This document shows, in pieces, positions 45,401-57,689 of a DNA stretch of 64,000 nucleotides (the first letter of the stretch is position 1; every line of letters begins with the position of its first letter). The DNA is from Bombardia bombarda. Lineage: Eukaryota > Ascomycota > Sordariomycetes > Sordariales > Lasiosphaeriaceae. The notes below the pieces were generated by a model that did not search any database, was not told the DNA's origin, and saw only the letters and a list, made by a program, of their open reading frames with translations. The stretch spans positions 4,363,001-4,427,000 of the forward strand of contig JAULSR010000001.1 of assembly GCA_030512295.1 (NCBI GenBank), written 5' to 3'. The position numbers and the translations under genes were made by a program.

Positions 45401-46488
45401 AAAATATTCATCACTCCACTCTTTACTACCAAATATGTACAGGACATGTGTATCTCCTTACTCTCTATGTGGTGCAGTGCATGTAGTGTAGTTCATGTAT
45501 CATTTCTATGCTACCAATGCCATATGCACCTCGCGTAGGCGGGGCTGACACGTATTATGTATGCACTCCCGTGCTATCTCTAAGTATATAACCAAAATAT
45601 ACAAGCTTTTCTACCCGTTTAATGACAACCAAAAGAAAGTAGGAACCAGATATTGACCCATTTCATGTCAGGTCATTGAGCGAACTGTCCCCGTTCTTAT
45701 CGCAGTACCGGAACTTGGTCCCTGCAAACCGTGATAGGCCAGTAAAATTCCTAGCCCCAAGATCCCCCGCAGGACACATGCATCCAATGGGAAGCGCTCG
45801 AACTGAGTAGGTAGACGCCCGTAAAGCCTGCAACCCCCTTCGAGACCCGATAACCCCTCTCCTCCCCGCTCCAAGTATGGCGAGATGGGGTGCTGTTGAG
45901 GGCAAGCGGGGTTGTAAGGATGACCTTTGTCAGGTCGTGGTGCAGTCTTGTCTCTTCAGACATTTTGGGGAAGCTCGTGCTGCCTGCTTTATGTAGCCGA
46001 CCACCAGCCAACTTTGCTTGGCGACCTTGGGCGGCCGGGCCAATTCTCTGTGTAACCCGTCCGAACCGATATCGCCATATGCACGCGGCACTGGGGGTGC
46101 CGTCACAAGACTGTCGCCCTCATACTGATGAAGCGGGTCGCAGAAACCGAGGGCATGTCGCAGGGGTTAGGCTCTCCCTTCCCCATCCATCCACTTTTAT
46201 CACATCTCTCTGCCTGTCCTACAGTCCCTAAAACTCTCGACCTGACTGCTGTGGCTGCCTCCACACTCGCTCAGTATTCTACCTTGCTCTGCCGGTATGG
46301 TCGTACCACGCTGGCAGACTTGCTGGTATTATCGTGAGCAAGGCTGAGCCGTGTGTCTTGGCAAACAACCGCCATATACACAAGATCCTTATACATCTGC
46401 AATGTAAGAAATGCCGCTGTAGCTTCGATATGCCACCCAGGAGGAGACAAGCGGGCGTCTTCGCCCTGTATTGAATTGTCGCTTTACT
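39446..46488. other. 7.0-kb gene-poor region
   Basis: I see no supported gene here. The section 42300-43700 is clearly AT-rich and TA-rich, which could reflect old repeat DNA altered by repeat-induced mutation. A 16-bp hairpin lies at 42620-42679. ORFs at 40740-41321, 41344-41616 and 44517-44978 have no motifs. The right end next to 46489 is the likely 3' flank of the bZIP gene. Confidence 0.35.
42620..42679. repeat. 16-bp inverted repeat (hairpin)
   Basis: The arm CAACAAGTCTGCCAAC near 42620-42635 pairs with GTTAGCAGACTTGTTG near 42664-42679, one mismatch, loop about 28 bases. A weaker pair (CTGTGAGGTATA near 42534 and TGTACCTCACAG near 42689) flanks it asymmetrically, and AGTCGATCGACT at 42721-42732 is a perfect palindrome. 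This could be a remnant of a small inverted-repeat element or a chance structure. Confidence 0.5.
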
Positions 46489-47196
46489 TCATAGGGTGTA
46501 GCCAGAAGCCATGTCAGAGTAGACATACATGTCCAGATTGAGTCTTTCGTTGTCGTTGCCCATGATGTTCGGGTTGAAGTTCAGGTCGGTGTGGTAGGTC
46601 TGGTCTTTGAATTGTGAAGCCTTGAGCGTCATGTATTCGGCATGTAGCGTCGCGTAGGCTTGACCGAGATCGTCGTTGCGTTGCTTGGCGTCATTGAGCA
46701 TCTGCTCGAGATCCTTGATCCTTTGGTCTTTGCGCTCTCGATACGCCCTCTGAGAAGCGCGGTTTTGTGCTCGCCGACGCTGGAATTTGAAAACTATGTT
46801 AGCTACGTGAATCTCTTCGATGAAGGGGGCATTGGGGAGCTAGTCGCGACTTACCGACAGGACAGATGGAGGCGCGTTCTTGTAGCGGTTCTCGCGTTTC
46901 CTCTTGGTGGTTGTCTTTTGCTGTTGCGCAGGCTGCTGTGACTCCTCGTCCGACTCGGGACTCGGATATACACCAGAGAAGCCGTTCATATCCGCAAGAG
47001 ATGACATGTCGTACTAGATAGCCGCTATTGTCAGCACTGAACCATATCTCTATACAGTGGGAAGCGGTGCCAAACTCACTGGAGAGTTGACGGAGCTCTG
47101 AGATTCGGAATGGTTCGCGTCTAGGTAGTCTCCGTAGATGTACTGATGGGAGTTTGATGGGGAGGGCAGATCCAAAAGGTTGCTGATGGGATCCAT
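46489..47196 (-). CDS. short AP-1-like (Yap-type) bZIP transcription factor
   Basis: Exons 47196-47080, 47013-46855 and 46779-46489 (introns 66 and 75 bp) join in phase for 188 aa. Residues 1-70 are an acidic Ser/Pro/Gln region (MDPISNLLDLPSPSNSHQ). A basic stretch KRKRENRYKNAPPSVLS ends exon 2, and exon 3 opens with the basic region RRRAQNRASQRAYRERKDQR (from residue 93). That matches NRxxQ(R/K)xxRxRK of the fungal AP-1 class, followed by a leucine zipper (IKDLEQMLNDAKQRNDDLGQ). It is much shorter than Yap1 and I see no C-terminal Cys-rich domain, so it is not the main oxidative-stress regulator. Related short bZIPs control secondary metabolism or stress in aspergilli, but no role can be assigned. 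The frame stays open upstream of the ATG, so an N-terminal extension is possible. Confidence 0.88.
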
Positions 47197-48619
47197 GGCG
47201 TCGCTAATGGGGGTTAGCAAGGCTGAAGACGGCTTGATATATAAGGTGCGTGCGTGTGATAGATGTGGGCGAGGCTTGCAAGCACGATATGGGGATTGAC
47301 AGAAGACTTGAGGGGTAGCTCTGTGGGTTGTGGAGGCAAGTAAGATGAAGGTCGAGATTCGGACCCGGACAGAGATCTGGGTGTGGGCTGTCATATATAT
47401 GTAAACCCTGTGATGCGTTCCCCCTAGTCGCATAGCTCAGCATATCGACGGGTAAGGCAAAGGGCCTGCCTGCCTGGACTGGCTTCGCAAGGCCCACATG
47501 TCATCAGAATGGAGAGCTTGTACTAAAACAACATATCGAGCATGTAGATAGGTACATTGTCGAAGTCACCAGGAGACGGTGACTTTCTCGATCCGCTTCT
47601 GTCAACATGGATGTCTCTGTGAGTGTGTGTGAGTGTCTCCAAGATGGGGCGACGACCCGACAGGGGGGTGAAGAGGACTTGGGTCTCGATTGGACTCGAT
47701 AAGTATAGGACAGGTATCCGGCGAGGGCGCAAGCTGCACAAAATAGAGGCAGCAAGATAAAGAGGGTACGAAGGAGGTCTGCGTAGAGTACAAGGGGCTC
47801 CCACACACCAGACGACTTGGCGGGTACGTATCTCTACCGCCCTTTCTGAACTGAGTCCCGCTCTTTGACAGGGCTGTTTGAGTGCTCCGATGAACAAAGT
47901 GCCCCAGTTCATGAGGGAGGATGGGCGATGAGAGGCCCAGCGCCGGTGGTCGGCAGCATGTCCTGGACGAGTCGAGGTGCGTGCAGTGTGCAGAGAGTCG
48001 GGTTGCAGTTGGAGTTGCAGGTCTGCCACCAGCCACGTTTTCCCCACCGCCTACCGCCGCCGCCCTTTGCCCTTCGTCCTCGTCCATCCTCGTCCCAATT
48101 CATCCCCCCCTTTCACTTCCGCCCTTCCCTTTCACCACCCCTCACCACTAACCCATGTCTCTCCATCCCATCCTATATTCTTCCCAGTGTGGACTAGAGG
48201 GGTACCTAGATACATTGAGGTGTAGGTTTTGCTTGACAACCTAGCTTGGTGTAGAATGTACACAGTAGATACGGGCGCTAGCCGTGGCACGGTGCATTCT
48301 CGGGGACGCGGGATCGCGGGATCGCTTCAGGTCAAGTAGCCAGCCCATTTCTCGTTTTTCCCCTGGTGTGATTCTCGTGCTGGCAGTGCGTCAGGTAGTT
48401 CAGAGCTTAGGTGCTAACAGGTGAAGTGATTGACTCGCTCTCGCCTGTCGCCCCAAATGTCACGACGGCAGCATAAACTGCAGAAAGGGGCTCGTTTCTC
48501 GTCCTTCGTCTCCCGAGTCTCGGCCGGGACTCGTTCAGTAAAAGAAAAGACACGGATTATCCGAGGGCGTTCGGCATCTCGTCGTCTCATCGGCCGGGCG
48601 GTCGGAGAGCAGTCACTTG

Positions 48620-48627
48620 TGACGTCA
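48620..48627. promoter_or_regulatory. full CRE palindrome TGACGTCA
   Basis: An exact TGACGTCA, the preferred site of ATF/CREB bZIP dimers, lies about 1.4 kb upstream of the AP-1-like bZIP start codon. An eight-base match can arise by chance, so its use is unproven. Confidence 0.3.
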
Positions 48628-49081
48628 GGCATCGATGACTGGAATGAGTGTTTTGCAGTGCTGTTGCTATATTCGTAGCGTGCTAGTAGGGAATGAGTGC
48701 TGCTGCAGTGCTGTTGTGAAGGCAGGCGACCTGTTTGGGTCACCGCCATGGAACATTTCGATCGGAGCTGCCGAAAACCTGACGCCTTTCACGCCCTTTC
48801 ATCCTTCCTTCTCCCGTTGACACATTTAGATAGAGCTGCTGGACAGAAAAGGAAGGCAAGACCGACCGACCCAGACGTGCCCGTGACTGACTGGCGGGTG
48901 CGATCTGGGATAGAGACGGCAGGAGCGCTCCTGAGAAACGGATCCGATAACCCCGCCATGGAAGTAACGTCCACGTCTTCCTTCCGTCAGGTACACACAC
49001 ACACAACTCGACCCACCGTTCGTCACAACCGCAGTGTTACTAATTCTCCACCCTCCGCCATCAACTTTGACCCGAGTAGCT

Positions 49082-49188
49082 TTGGTGAGATGGAGGGGCC
49101 ATTGGTGAGATGGAGGGGCCATTGGTGAGATGGAGGGGCCATTGGTGAGATGGAGGGGCCACTGGTGAGATGGAGGGGCCATTGGTGA
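49082..49188 (+). repeat. 20-bp minisatellite, about five copies
   Basis: Unit GGTGAGATGGAGGGGCCATT is repeated head to tail with exact 20-bp spacing. Five units are almost identical, with one T-to-C change in the fourth, and a partial unit follows. The flanks show no gene. Confidence 0.92.
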
Positions 49189-52100
49189 AGACGTGCTCAA
49201 TAGATGTAGAGCTTGGTAGTTACACCGCATCACTAGACTAGCATATTAAGGTCTGGCCTCCCTTTTCTCGGGATAAATTATGATGATTAATTCGGTTTGG
49301 AATCGCATCACATCACTATGGAAACTTCCTCGGTGCAGTTATTGTGAATTAGTCATGTTGAATTATCCGTCTTCCTGCGCGATGGGCGACATAGGTAATC
49401 AGAAAGTACATTATGGGGGATGGGATTGGTGGTGGTGGCTCCAGGCTGACCGAGTGGGAGCGTGTAATTACCTAATTCATGAGAAAGTCGTCACTTGAAC
49501 GAATTGGCGGCTAACGGTATACTGTGGGGCTCGCCCTGTAGTGAACTTGTGCCCCTAGAATAGCTTTCCGAACCCCTGTGGATTCTTGGGACTCGGGAAG
49601 CGGTAAGTACGAACGTTAATACAGGTTAGTATCTTTGTTAGGGCTCCACAATAAGCAGCTGCTGCATTTCCTTCTAGAAAACATGGAACAATAGAAAATG
49701 TGAGGTGGTAAGAATGCGGCTGTCCAAAGGCCAATGGCATTCATCAATTCTCAGTCCTTCCGTGCTTCATGCCTTAGCTTCCGTCAATGCCAGGCTGCTC
49801 GGTAGGTACATTCCGGCCACTCTCCAGTCCTGTGATGCTGTGAAGCCGTCTTCGCCTCACACCTGCCTCTGCACGTGTGGTGTATGGAAAGAACAGAATG
49901 AGAGGACTATTCTAAACACCGCATCCGAGTCTCCCCGTCTTGCGCTACCCAATATAGCTAGCTCCTTTGTCCTCCACTTTACCTTCAGCCATGTTAACCT
50001 CACGATGCTATGAATATATCTCGGCGCAAAACGGAAACTCGACTTGTACAAGGGACAGGCAGTTATACAGGTAGTGCTATTTTAGTTGATCAGTAACTAC
50101 CGCACTTATGGCGTGAAAGCTCGTGTTGTGAGCGAGCGAACCCGTCCGCTCCCGCCCGAGCTATCTTCAAATCCATGTAGCTGCCCTGGCTGGTTAAGCT
50201 GGTGCACTACTAGTTCTACTGTGTAAGGTCAGCAGGAATTACCTAGAGGCCAGGGACTGGCTGTGCGATGGGAAAGATTCCATTTGGGGGTTGAACGAAG
50301 CGCGCTCAGTGGCCAGAAGGTAACGACCCGGGTTCCATTGTCCCTGTTGTTCCTTCCCTTTTCGTGACCCGACAGAGAGGAAAGGAAGGGAAGGAACCAC
50401 GGAGTTCAGGTGGCAGTAAACGGCGGTAGTTGCGGCGGAACCTGCCAAGGAAAGTGGAGGGGTGGACTAGGTGGGCTGTTGATGGATAAGCTAGTGCACT
50501 TCTAGTGCCGGCTAGCACGTCACACGGGCGCCATCTCAAGGCAGCCCGATAAAACCCAACATCATTCGTCAACGTCTTTCTAGCTTCACACTCGCCCCAC
50601 GACCTGGATATCACCAAAAGAAAAGCCATCATGTGGCAGGAGACGACTTGGTTTGAGCCCATGAACCCGAGAAAGCGAGAAAGGAGATTTGATTCCATCG
50701 GTAGACTGTGTCTGACTGAGGCAATGAATACGAGGCCGACGTGCGGTCAAGAAGATGGAAAGCAGCAGCGCCAGACCCGCAAACCCGCAAACCCGCAAAC
50801 CCCATTTCACCACCACCTGCACCTTTTGCTGTCTTCTACTGTACGACTAGACGCCCTATCGGTAGCTATGTATAGGCGACCGCCACACAGATCTGCCCTA
50901 TAGGTAGTGTTTCGACACTGGTCGTATTTGAGTAGACAGCTAAACCCTAGCCACATTAGGTTGCGTTCGGTTGTAGTTCAAGCCTCTACGGCCAAGGACA
51001 CTATCACGACTCCCGTCTACGACCGACGAGACTAGTACTGTCCGGAGTACAACGCCATGGCGAGCCAAGCCGGCGGGAGAGTCCAGATCCGACAGTTCAC
51101 ATCCCAGTTCCCCAGCTCCCGGACCCGTCAGTCAGGACAGAGATTCAAAACTCAGAATCCGTCCAACAAAAGAATTCTGCTGCCTGGCACCTGAGCACAA
51201 GCTTCTTACTGAACTTACCACCCCTCCCGTCCTGAGGTGCCGTAGCTAGTCAGCCAGCCAGCCTCAATGTGGTCTGTCCTCCTTTTCAAGCTCCACCACG
51301 ATACCCTACTGACAGGGTTCCATAGCTTTGCCCCCGACTGCCAGGCACCATTGTTGCAAAACCGCCCGCCTTATGGGTGGGGCGTGGGAAGCGGAGTAGT
51401 ACTTCGTACCTACATACAGATTACTTACAGCCCGCGAGATCATGTCTTGGCAGCCAGCGATCTGTTGCATGGATGATGGGGTTGGCGTCTGGCTCTCAGT
51501 CTAGACTAGTGTCTTACCTCTCCCTCTGTGTGTGCTACTCGCGCGGCGGTATTCCGGGCTCTTCCTCCCGCACAAGCCAGGCTGCCAGGCTGCCATCCAT
51601 CAAGACATTCTCATTCCCTATCGTCCAGTCGCCATCGTTATCCTGTCTAGTGTACAGGATATGGCGTTGCCAAGAAAACGTGGGCTTACAAAGTCAGACC
51701 CGAGATATTGGTGCTGCTGCTCCTGGGTGCTGGTGTGGTGGGTGCTGGTGTGGTGGGTGCTGTTCCGCTCCCCAGGTTATCTTTACTGGTTGCGCCTTTC
51801 ATATACAGACACATAAACACACATACACACACTCGGGTTCCCTGTTTTGTCCAAGGAAATTACAGCCAGGGATTCACGACTGTGCAGTAGTTTCATGTAT
51901 CCTGCACTCTCTACACCGTAGATTTGCCGTCTCATGGAGCCGAGCCCTATGCAGTTTCGAGGTCTTGATGCCAAGGTGAGAACTGAGGACGGACGGGGTC
52001 AGACAACTTGGGTGGCGCGACCTTTCACCTTCAGCTACTACGCAGTATCACAGATATGGACAGATATTCCCCTGGGCTAGAGACGCCAAGGCAACCATCC

Positions 52101-55100
52101 TCTGTCGTTTTCGCCCCCAAATCCCAAATAGTACCCTTTTTTCTTCCTTAAAGTTGCTGCCAAGCAGTTTGTTGACGGCGCGGGAATGGTGACATATCAT
52201 TACTAAACGTCAACCAAGCCCCCTTACCCCCTTCTTTCTATTTACGCCATCTCGTTGAACATCATAGTCGCAGTTTAGTCTATGCATTAGAGCGTCCTCG
52301 GAGCATTCGCCGAATGTGTCCGGGTGCTCCGAGCATGAAGTTGGACCTCGACGCCGAAGCGGGCGGGCCAAGGCCTGGGTGGAAGATCGGGCCGGAGCCT
52401 GCTCTGGTCTCGACCCGCCCTAGGAAATTAACTCCAGTAACTCAACTAAAACCAGAGCGTGTGCAGGATGATCCATCTACCAGGAAGAAAACAGGGCGGA
52501 GAGACAGGCATGCTATCATGACATATAGAACACAAGCCTTTGCCACCGGATACCATGATATTACAATTTACAGAGCTAGGACAAATGGCCTTCAGTGACC
52601 AAACTAAGCTCAGGGTGCCGAGGGATCTCGGACTGCCATACCGCGTCCATACTAGCGCACCCTCATCAACGCTACCTCAAAACAAGCTCTTCACGACGTT
52701 GTGTCTGCCAAGCACGTACCTAAGGTAAGGCAGCTAAGCATTCTACTCGGACGCTAATCTAGAATCAAGTCAAGATCTGATGTCTTGAAGTACAAATCTT
52801 GGTGCTCTGGATGTGCTACGTTCGAGAACACCACCAAGAGGTACATACTCAAGCGCCACTCGCAAGCACATTCACTGCGGCCAGAGGGGCGGATTTGATA
52901 CTTTTGGCCCCAATCCAACCCATCCATATCAAACCGCCTAACCGCGAATTTATACCGAACATTTTATTGCTCTTGTCGGCTGTGAAAGCAAACAGCCACT
53001 TCAAGACTGAGGCGAGGGCCTTGCCAAGGGCTCTGTTGGCCAGGCTGCGTATCTTTAACCTCCGTTACAGAAAACGGAGCTGGATCTGGACCCGGGACCT
53101 GGAGCACGAAAACGTATTCCCAGGTCATCATGTCCCTCGATCCCTCTCAAAGTGCCTCAGGGCGGCGGTTGTTGGGGGGATGGTTAAGTGGTGGAGGGCG
53201 GATGGCGGTGTGATGCGAGGCTCTTGGATTGGCCTGTAGCCAATTTCCAGAGAAATCTTTCAATCAATGCCCAACACACCACAGAATTACAGATCGGATG
53301 CAATTGAACCTCAAACATAGAAAAGCGAGGTGGAACGTCTTTTTTCTTGTCTCCTTCGCAGTTCAGCCCACTTTCTTTTTATATCTTATCCATTTTATAC
53401 GAAGCCAGGCAAGCCCAAAGCCACGCGCTCCAGTACACGCTAGACTGGACTAGCAAGGAGGGGAGCTCGTAAGAGGCTGGTCCTTGCGCTTTATTACCTG
53501 TATTAACACCAGGTATTCGTATAAATAGCGTTAGCGCAGGTAGGTAAAGGGAGTCTAGCTCATCTAGCCAGCTCAATTTAAGCTTAAGTCTAGTGAGGCA
53601 TGCCAAGACCCCGACTTTTGGGCTGGACAGCCAATAAGAGGTAGGCCTGGCATCACCTATTTAGTGGGCTTCCCGACATTTATTACCCCAAAAGTTTGGT
53701 CTGTTGCTCGTTGCCAGATTGTCCGTTTGTTCGTTGGGCGCGCGTAACGACGGGAAAAGCTAGCACCGTCACAAGTAGAATCGTAAACTCCATGTCTGGA
53801 CCGGATTTAACATGACGTCCGTACGATAACCCGTCAATATCGATCAGTCACCTGAGGTATGACTCTAATCGCATACCACCTTTGATCCGGGTCGATCATC
53901 CTCCGCGGAAAAATTCCATCTCTCACAGATGAAGGGCGCGGTGAAGGGACTAGAATGTTTAGGCATCCTCACATTGAACCATCAAAATAAAACTCCTGGA
54001 TCAAGAATCAAGTGTGAGCGTAGATGCAAAGTACTAGTACCTAGGATCGGTCCGGGAATATTTTACATGCTATTGCCGCCAAGAGCGGAATTGAAAGGGC
54101 ATGGCATCGGATGCATTTGCCTGCCCGTACTCGCATGCTCATCATCAATCCTCAACATGGCAGCTTCACATGTCGCTTGATCTATTGATTGGTTGATGCA
54201 AAGCAAGCAAGCAAAGCAAAACAAAAGAACCTCGCCTGGAGCCGAAACCAGCAGACATAATAGCACCATCCCACAGGCACAAGCACAGAGCCACAGCAGA
54301 GCACAGGAACAGCACACCCGGCATCAGCAACAAAAGCACCCTGTAAGTCGTGTTATATCCATGGCGGCAGGGGGGGGCCCTCCGGTTCCCCACCAGATCC
54401 CCACGTTACACAACCGAAGAGCCGACTTGGGACCGTGAACCAAACCCCAGGCAGTCTAGCCGTCCGCTATGACTGGACGGATTCGATCGCTTGCCTTATC
54501 ACGGGAGTATAGCGTGCGGTGCAGTGACCACTCCTTGCACCTCAACTGCAATTTGATCCATGGATTGAGATGATGGCGAAGTTTGTTACCCCAGACCGGG
54601 CACCCCAGACCGGGCAGGAACTTTCACAACTGTCAAATCGGATATGGTAGATACCTGGACCGATAAACAGAAGGAGATAAAAGTCGTTGCACGTCAACGG
54701 GGTCTTTTTTTCGACAGACAGATAGACCTGCAGTCACAAGGCCCCCCGCCGCTTTCGCCAAGGGTCTTGGGAGATTGATGGTTGATTGGAGGATCAGTTG
54801 GATCATGTCGTTGATTAGGGGTTTGCGCTTGTTTCTTCTTTCCCCTTGATGCGGCAATAACGACAACAACAAGAACCAACGATACAGTGGACGTTGGACG
54901 TTGAATCCAGTTGCTAACCTCGGAGTACCTACTTCACCTAGACACCTTCTGCATCTAGATCTACTAACCATGGGTAGTGTCAAGCATCATCTTGCTTCTT
55001 CATGTTGAACATCTTGGACCTGTCCCATTCGCTACCTCGCCAATTGTTGATCACCGGCATCCAAGGGCCGAGATTGAGCAAGAAAGTGACCTGACTCGGC

Positions 55101-56180
55101 TTTAACTTCCTAGCTAAAGTTCCAAGGGTCCTGACTAGGGAGGGAAAAGCCTCGTACATACAACATGCCGTATATCACATGGAATGGCACAGCGGGAATG
55201 CTACAACATGCTTCATTTCCCTCAAAACATGTTACTCATTTGGCCTGCAACATATGTAGACAACGGTCAACGGCGAACAAGTACAACCCCCAAGTATTAG
55301 ACTCAAGAAGTCAGACTCCAACAACAAACAACTACTGGACTCTTTGAGGCGTGTAGTAGACAGTGGATAAAAATCACTCTCCGGAATATGTGCTCCAGCA
55401 TTTACAACTAGTCCTGCATTTAAAACTGGAGTTTCCTAAAAACTGCTACTCCATATTTACTTGAGGTTAGGTCTTGGACTTGGCACTAAGTATTTTAACA
55501 TCTCATCTAGAACCCGGTGCTAGCATGGAATCCATCAAGCTGTAGCTAGGGCCAGTTTAGGTTAGAGCCCCGTAGAGCCGCGCTATTAGTGTTTAGGCAG
55601 TAAAATTACAAAGATATCAATACTGGATGAATTGATACATGCTGGATGGCGATGTCGGTGAACAGCAACAAAGCCATGATGGACAAAGATCATCGTGCAG
55701 AGTACCATTACTACTTGGGTATCATGATCATTGTCGCCTCACGCCGACAAGAGTCATACGTATGATCTCTTGACAACCCTCAGTCTGCGATTTGCATGAC
55801 ATACATACCGCGTTGCGGATAACCCGATTACCGAATGGCGATGGAAGCCGAATCGCACCTCTTCTATATCTACACCGGTAAGCACTGTATGTAGCCCTAT
55901 TGGCCCACCAGTCCATGTACAGTATTGTCTCGATGCTCATTCTGGAAAGACACGGGAACGGATGCTTCCCCAAGGGTAGGAAGAAAAAAGAAAAACAACA
56001 AAAGATAAAAAAGAAAACATAGTTCACTACGAATAGACAAACACACCCCCAGGACCCCTAGAAAGCGCAATAGAGGGCCACCCACCATTGGCCGGCTACC
56101 TAGCTCGAGGGGTGGACGGATGGATGAACTGCATGCAACCCACGGGAACGCCACCCACGCATCCACCCCCCATCCACTAA

Positions 56181-56199
56181 CACACACACACACACACAC
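56181..56199 (+). repeat. (CA)n microsatellite
   Basis: About nine CA units lie in gene-poor DNA, followed by a second shorter CA stretch. Confidence 0.85.
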
Positions 56200-56379
56200 C
56201 CTGCACACACCCTTGGGAGAGCACACATAAGAATGACTGACAGGGGGCTGCGAACTAGCGCAGCCCGACAGTCTGCAACCAAATTCCACGTGCGGCGACT
56301 CTCCCACAGCAAAAGCGAGCGGTGTGGCTAACAATTTTATACAAAGTACTTGCAACAAGGTACCATCGTACCTTTGATG

Positions 56380-56400
56380 CCCCCCCCCCCCCCCCCCCCC
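56380..56400 (+). repeat. 21-base poly-C tract
   Basis: A run of C from 56380 to 56400 is followed by GCTCG. Such tracts are prone to sequencing and assembly errors and may form unusual quadruplex-type structures. Confidence 0.85.
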
Positions 56401-57601
56401 GCTCGTTCTTTCCGCATCCCATCGGATGCGCATGGACTTACCCCTTCCAGCCGCCGCCGCCCGTTCTCTTTCCCCTCTGCGCCCAGTGTCAACCATTCAC
56501 CACTCACCGTGTGCACTCGCTCAGTTCTCGGAAATGTATACCTGACTTGACCCGAGTGCGGGAGAGAGACAGAGACAGAGAAGGAAAAGAAAAATGGTCT
56601 GATCATGTCGTCATACCTACAACAACCCCCCCTGTTCCTGTCCCTGAAACAAATGATGCAAACCCCCCTTGTTGTGTATCTGGGGATTCAATGTGTGAAA
56701 ATTGTACATTGCTTCTTTTTTGCTGATATAACCTACCTGTGTAAAGATCTTGATCGCTCTACCTCTAGAGATAAGGCTGCAGTATTTAGGGAAACAAAAG
56801 AAAACGGAAAAGAAAAGAAAAGAAACGAAAAGAAAAAAAGACACAAGAAACAAGAAACAAAGTATTGATGTCCCTGTGACCGACACAATCAAACGGTATC
56901 TAACTGCCAATCTATAACTGCTTGCGAATGCAAGTATGCAGGTCGGCTCAGAGTATACACCATCTATCTCCATGGTTTGCTATTTTGACTCTAACGTAAG
57001 AACAATTACTATGAGTAGGTGAGGTTGATTGATAAACGACATACCTAAGCTGCCAAGGTGGGTAGGCACCTGAGGTAGTCCTGATCACATACAGCACCAC
57101 CAGCACCACCAGCACCACCAGCACCAACAGCTCATGTACAAACCTCACTTCGTCAATACGAAATGCCATGCCCATATCTATACAACACCATCTCATACCC
57201 ATCTTGTTCAAATAGAAGCAGCAGTCAACGGCGGCCACCGCCGAATATCTCCAACCCCCCGATCCCAAAATCTGACCTCCTCCTTTCCGCCCCCTCGAGG
57301 CGCACGCGGGCTTGCTTGGCATCCCTACAGGGTATCTGAGGTACTTTGCAGTAGCAGCAGCAGCAGTAGCACTAGCAATAGGCAGACAGATAGATAGATC
57401 TACCTTGCCCTTTTTCTTTTTCAAAACAGAGCATACACAGATCATACATCGGGGACAGAGCAGAAAATGGACACTATCTCCGAATCCGATCACCGAGACG
57501 AACGAACCGAGCATATCTCCATCTCCCAACCACCCTTCCCTTACTCTCCCTAGGCCAGTCAGATATACACCCAATATTCCCCTAAATCCTCCCATGTCAT
57601 G

Positions 57602-57625
57602 CGCTGCTGCTGCTGCTGCTGCTGC
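57602..57625 (+). repeat. (CTG)n trinucleotide repeat
   Basis: About eight CTG/GCT units lie just downstream of the MGR3 stop codon, in its presumed 3' UTR. Confidence 0.8.
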
Positions 57626-57689
57626 TTGCTGACTTCACCCCTGGCTGGCTGACCGGCAACTCAACCGACTCAACTTTGCTATCCCTCCC

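Larger units (their letters stand above)
47197..57689. other. 10.5-kb gene-poor region
   Basis: This is the longest stretch without a supported gene. It holds a 20-bp minisatellite at 49082-49188, a TGACGTCA site at 48620, a 21-base C run at 56380-56400, CA and CTG microsatellites, and TA-rich tracts near 53440-53640 and 55400-55640 that look like degenerate repeats. ORFs of 140-215 codons (51377-51979, 52799-53239, 55897-56496, 56948-57595) lack motifs. The part just left of 57690 is the likely 3' UTR of the MGR3 gene; the part just right of 47196 should be the bZIP promoter. Confidence 0.35.

Noticed and set aside
51377..51979. 200-codon plus-strand frame with Cys/Trp runs
   Set aside because: The Cys/Trp/Gly runs come from a local 15-bp repeat (GGTGCTGGTGTGGTG-type); there is no other sign of coding.
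52799..53239. 146-codon plus-strand frame
   Set aside because: No recognisable motif and a non-ATG start; too weak to call.
55897..56496. 199-codon minus-strand frame
   Set aside because: It is dominated by the C tract and CA repeats and has no motif.
56948..57595. 215-codon minus-strand frame with a Val/Leu run
   Set aside because: It lies downstream of MGR3 in its presumed 3' UTR; the hydrophobic run comes from a CACCAG-type repeat.
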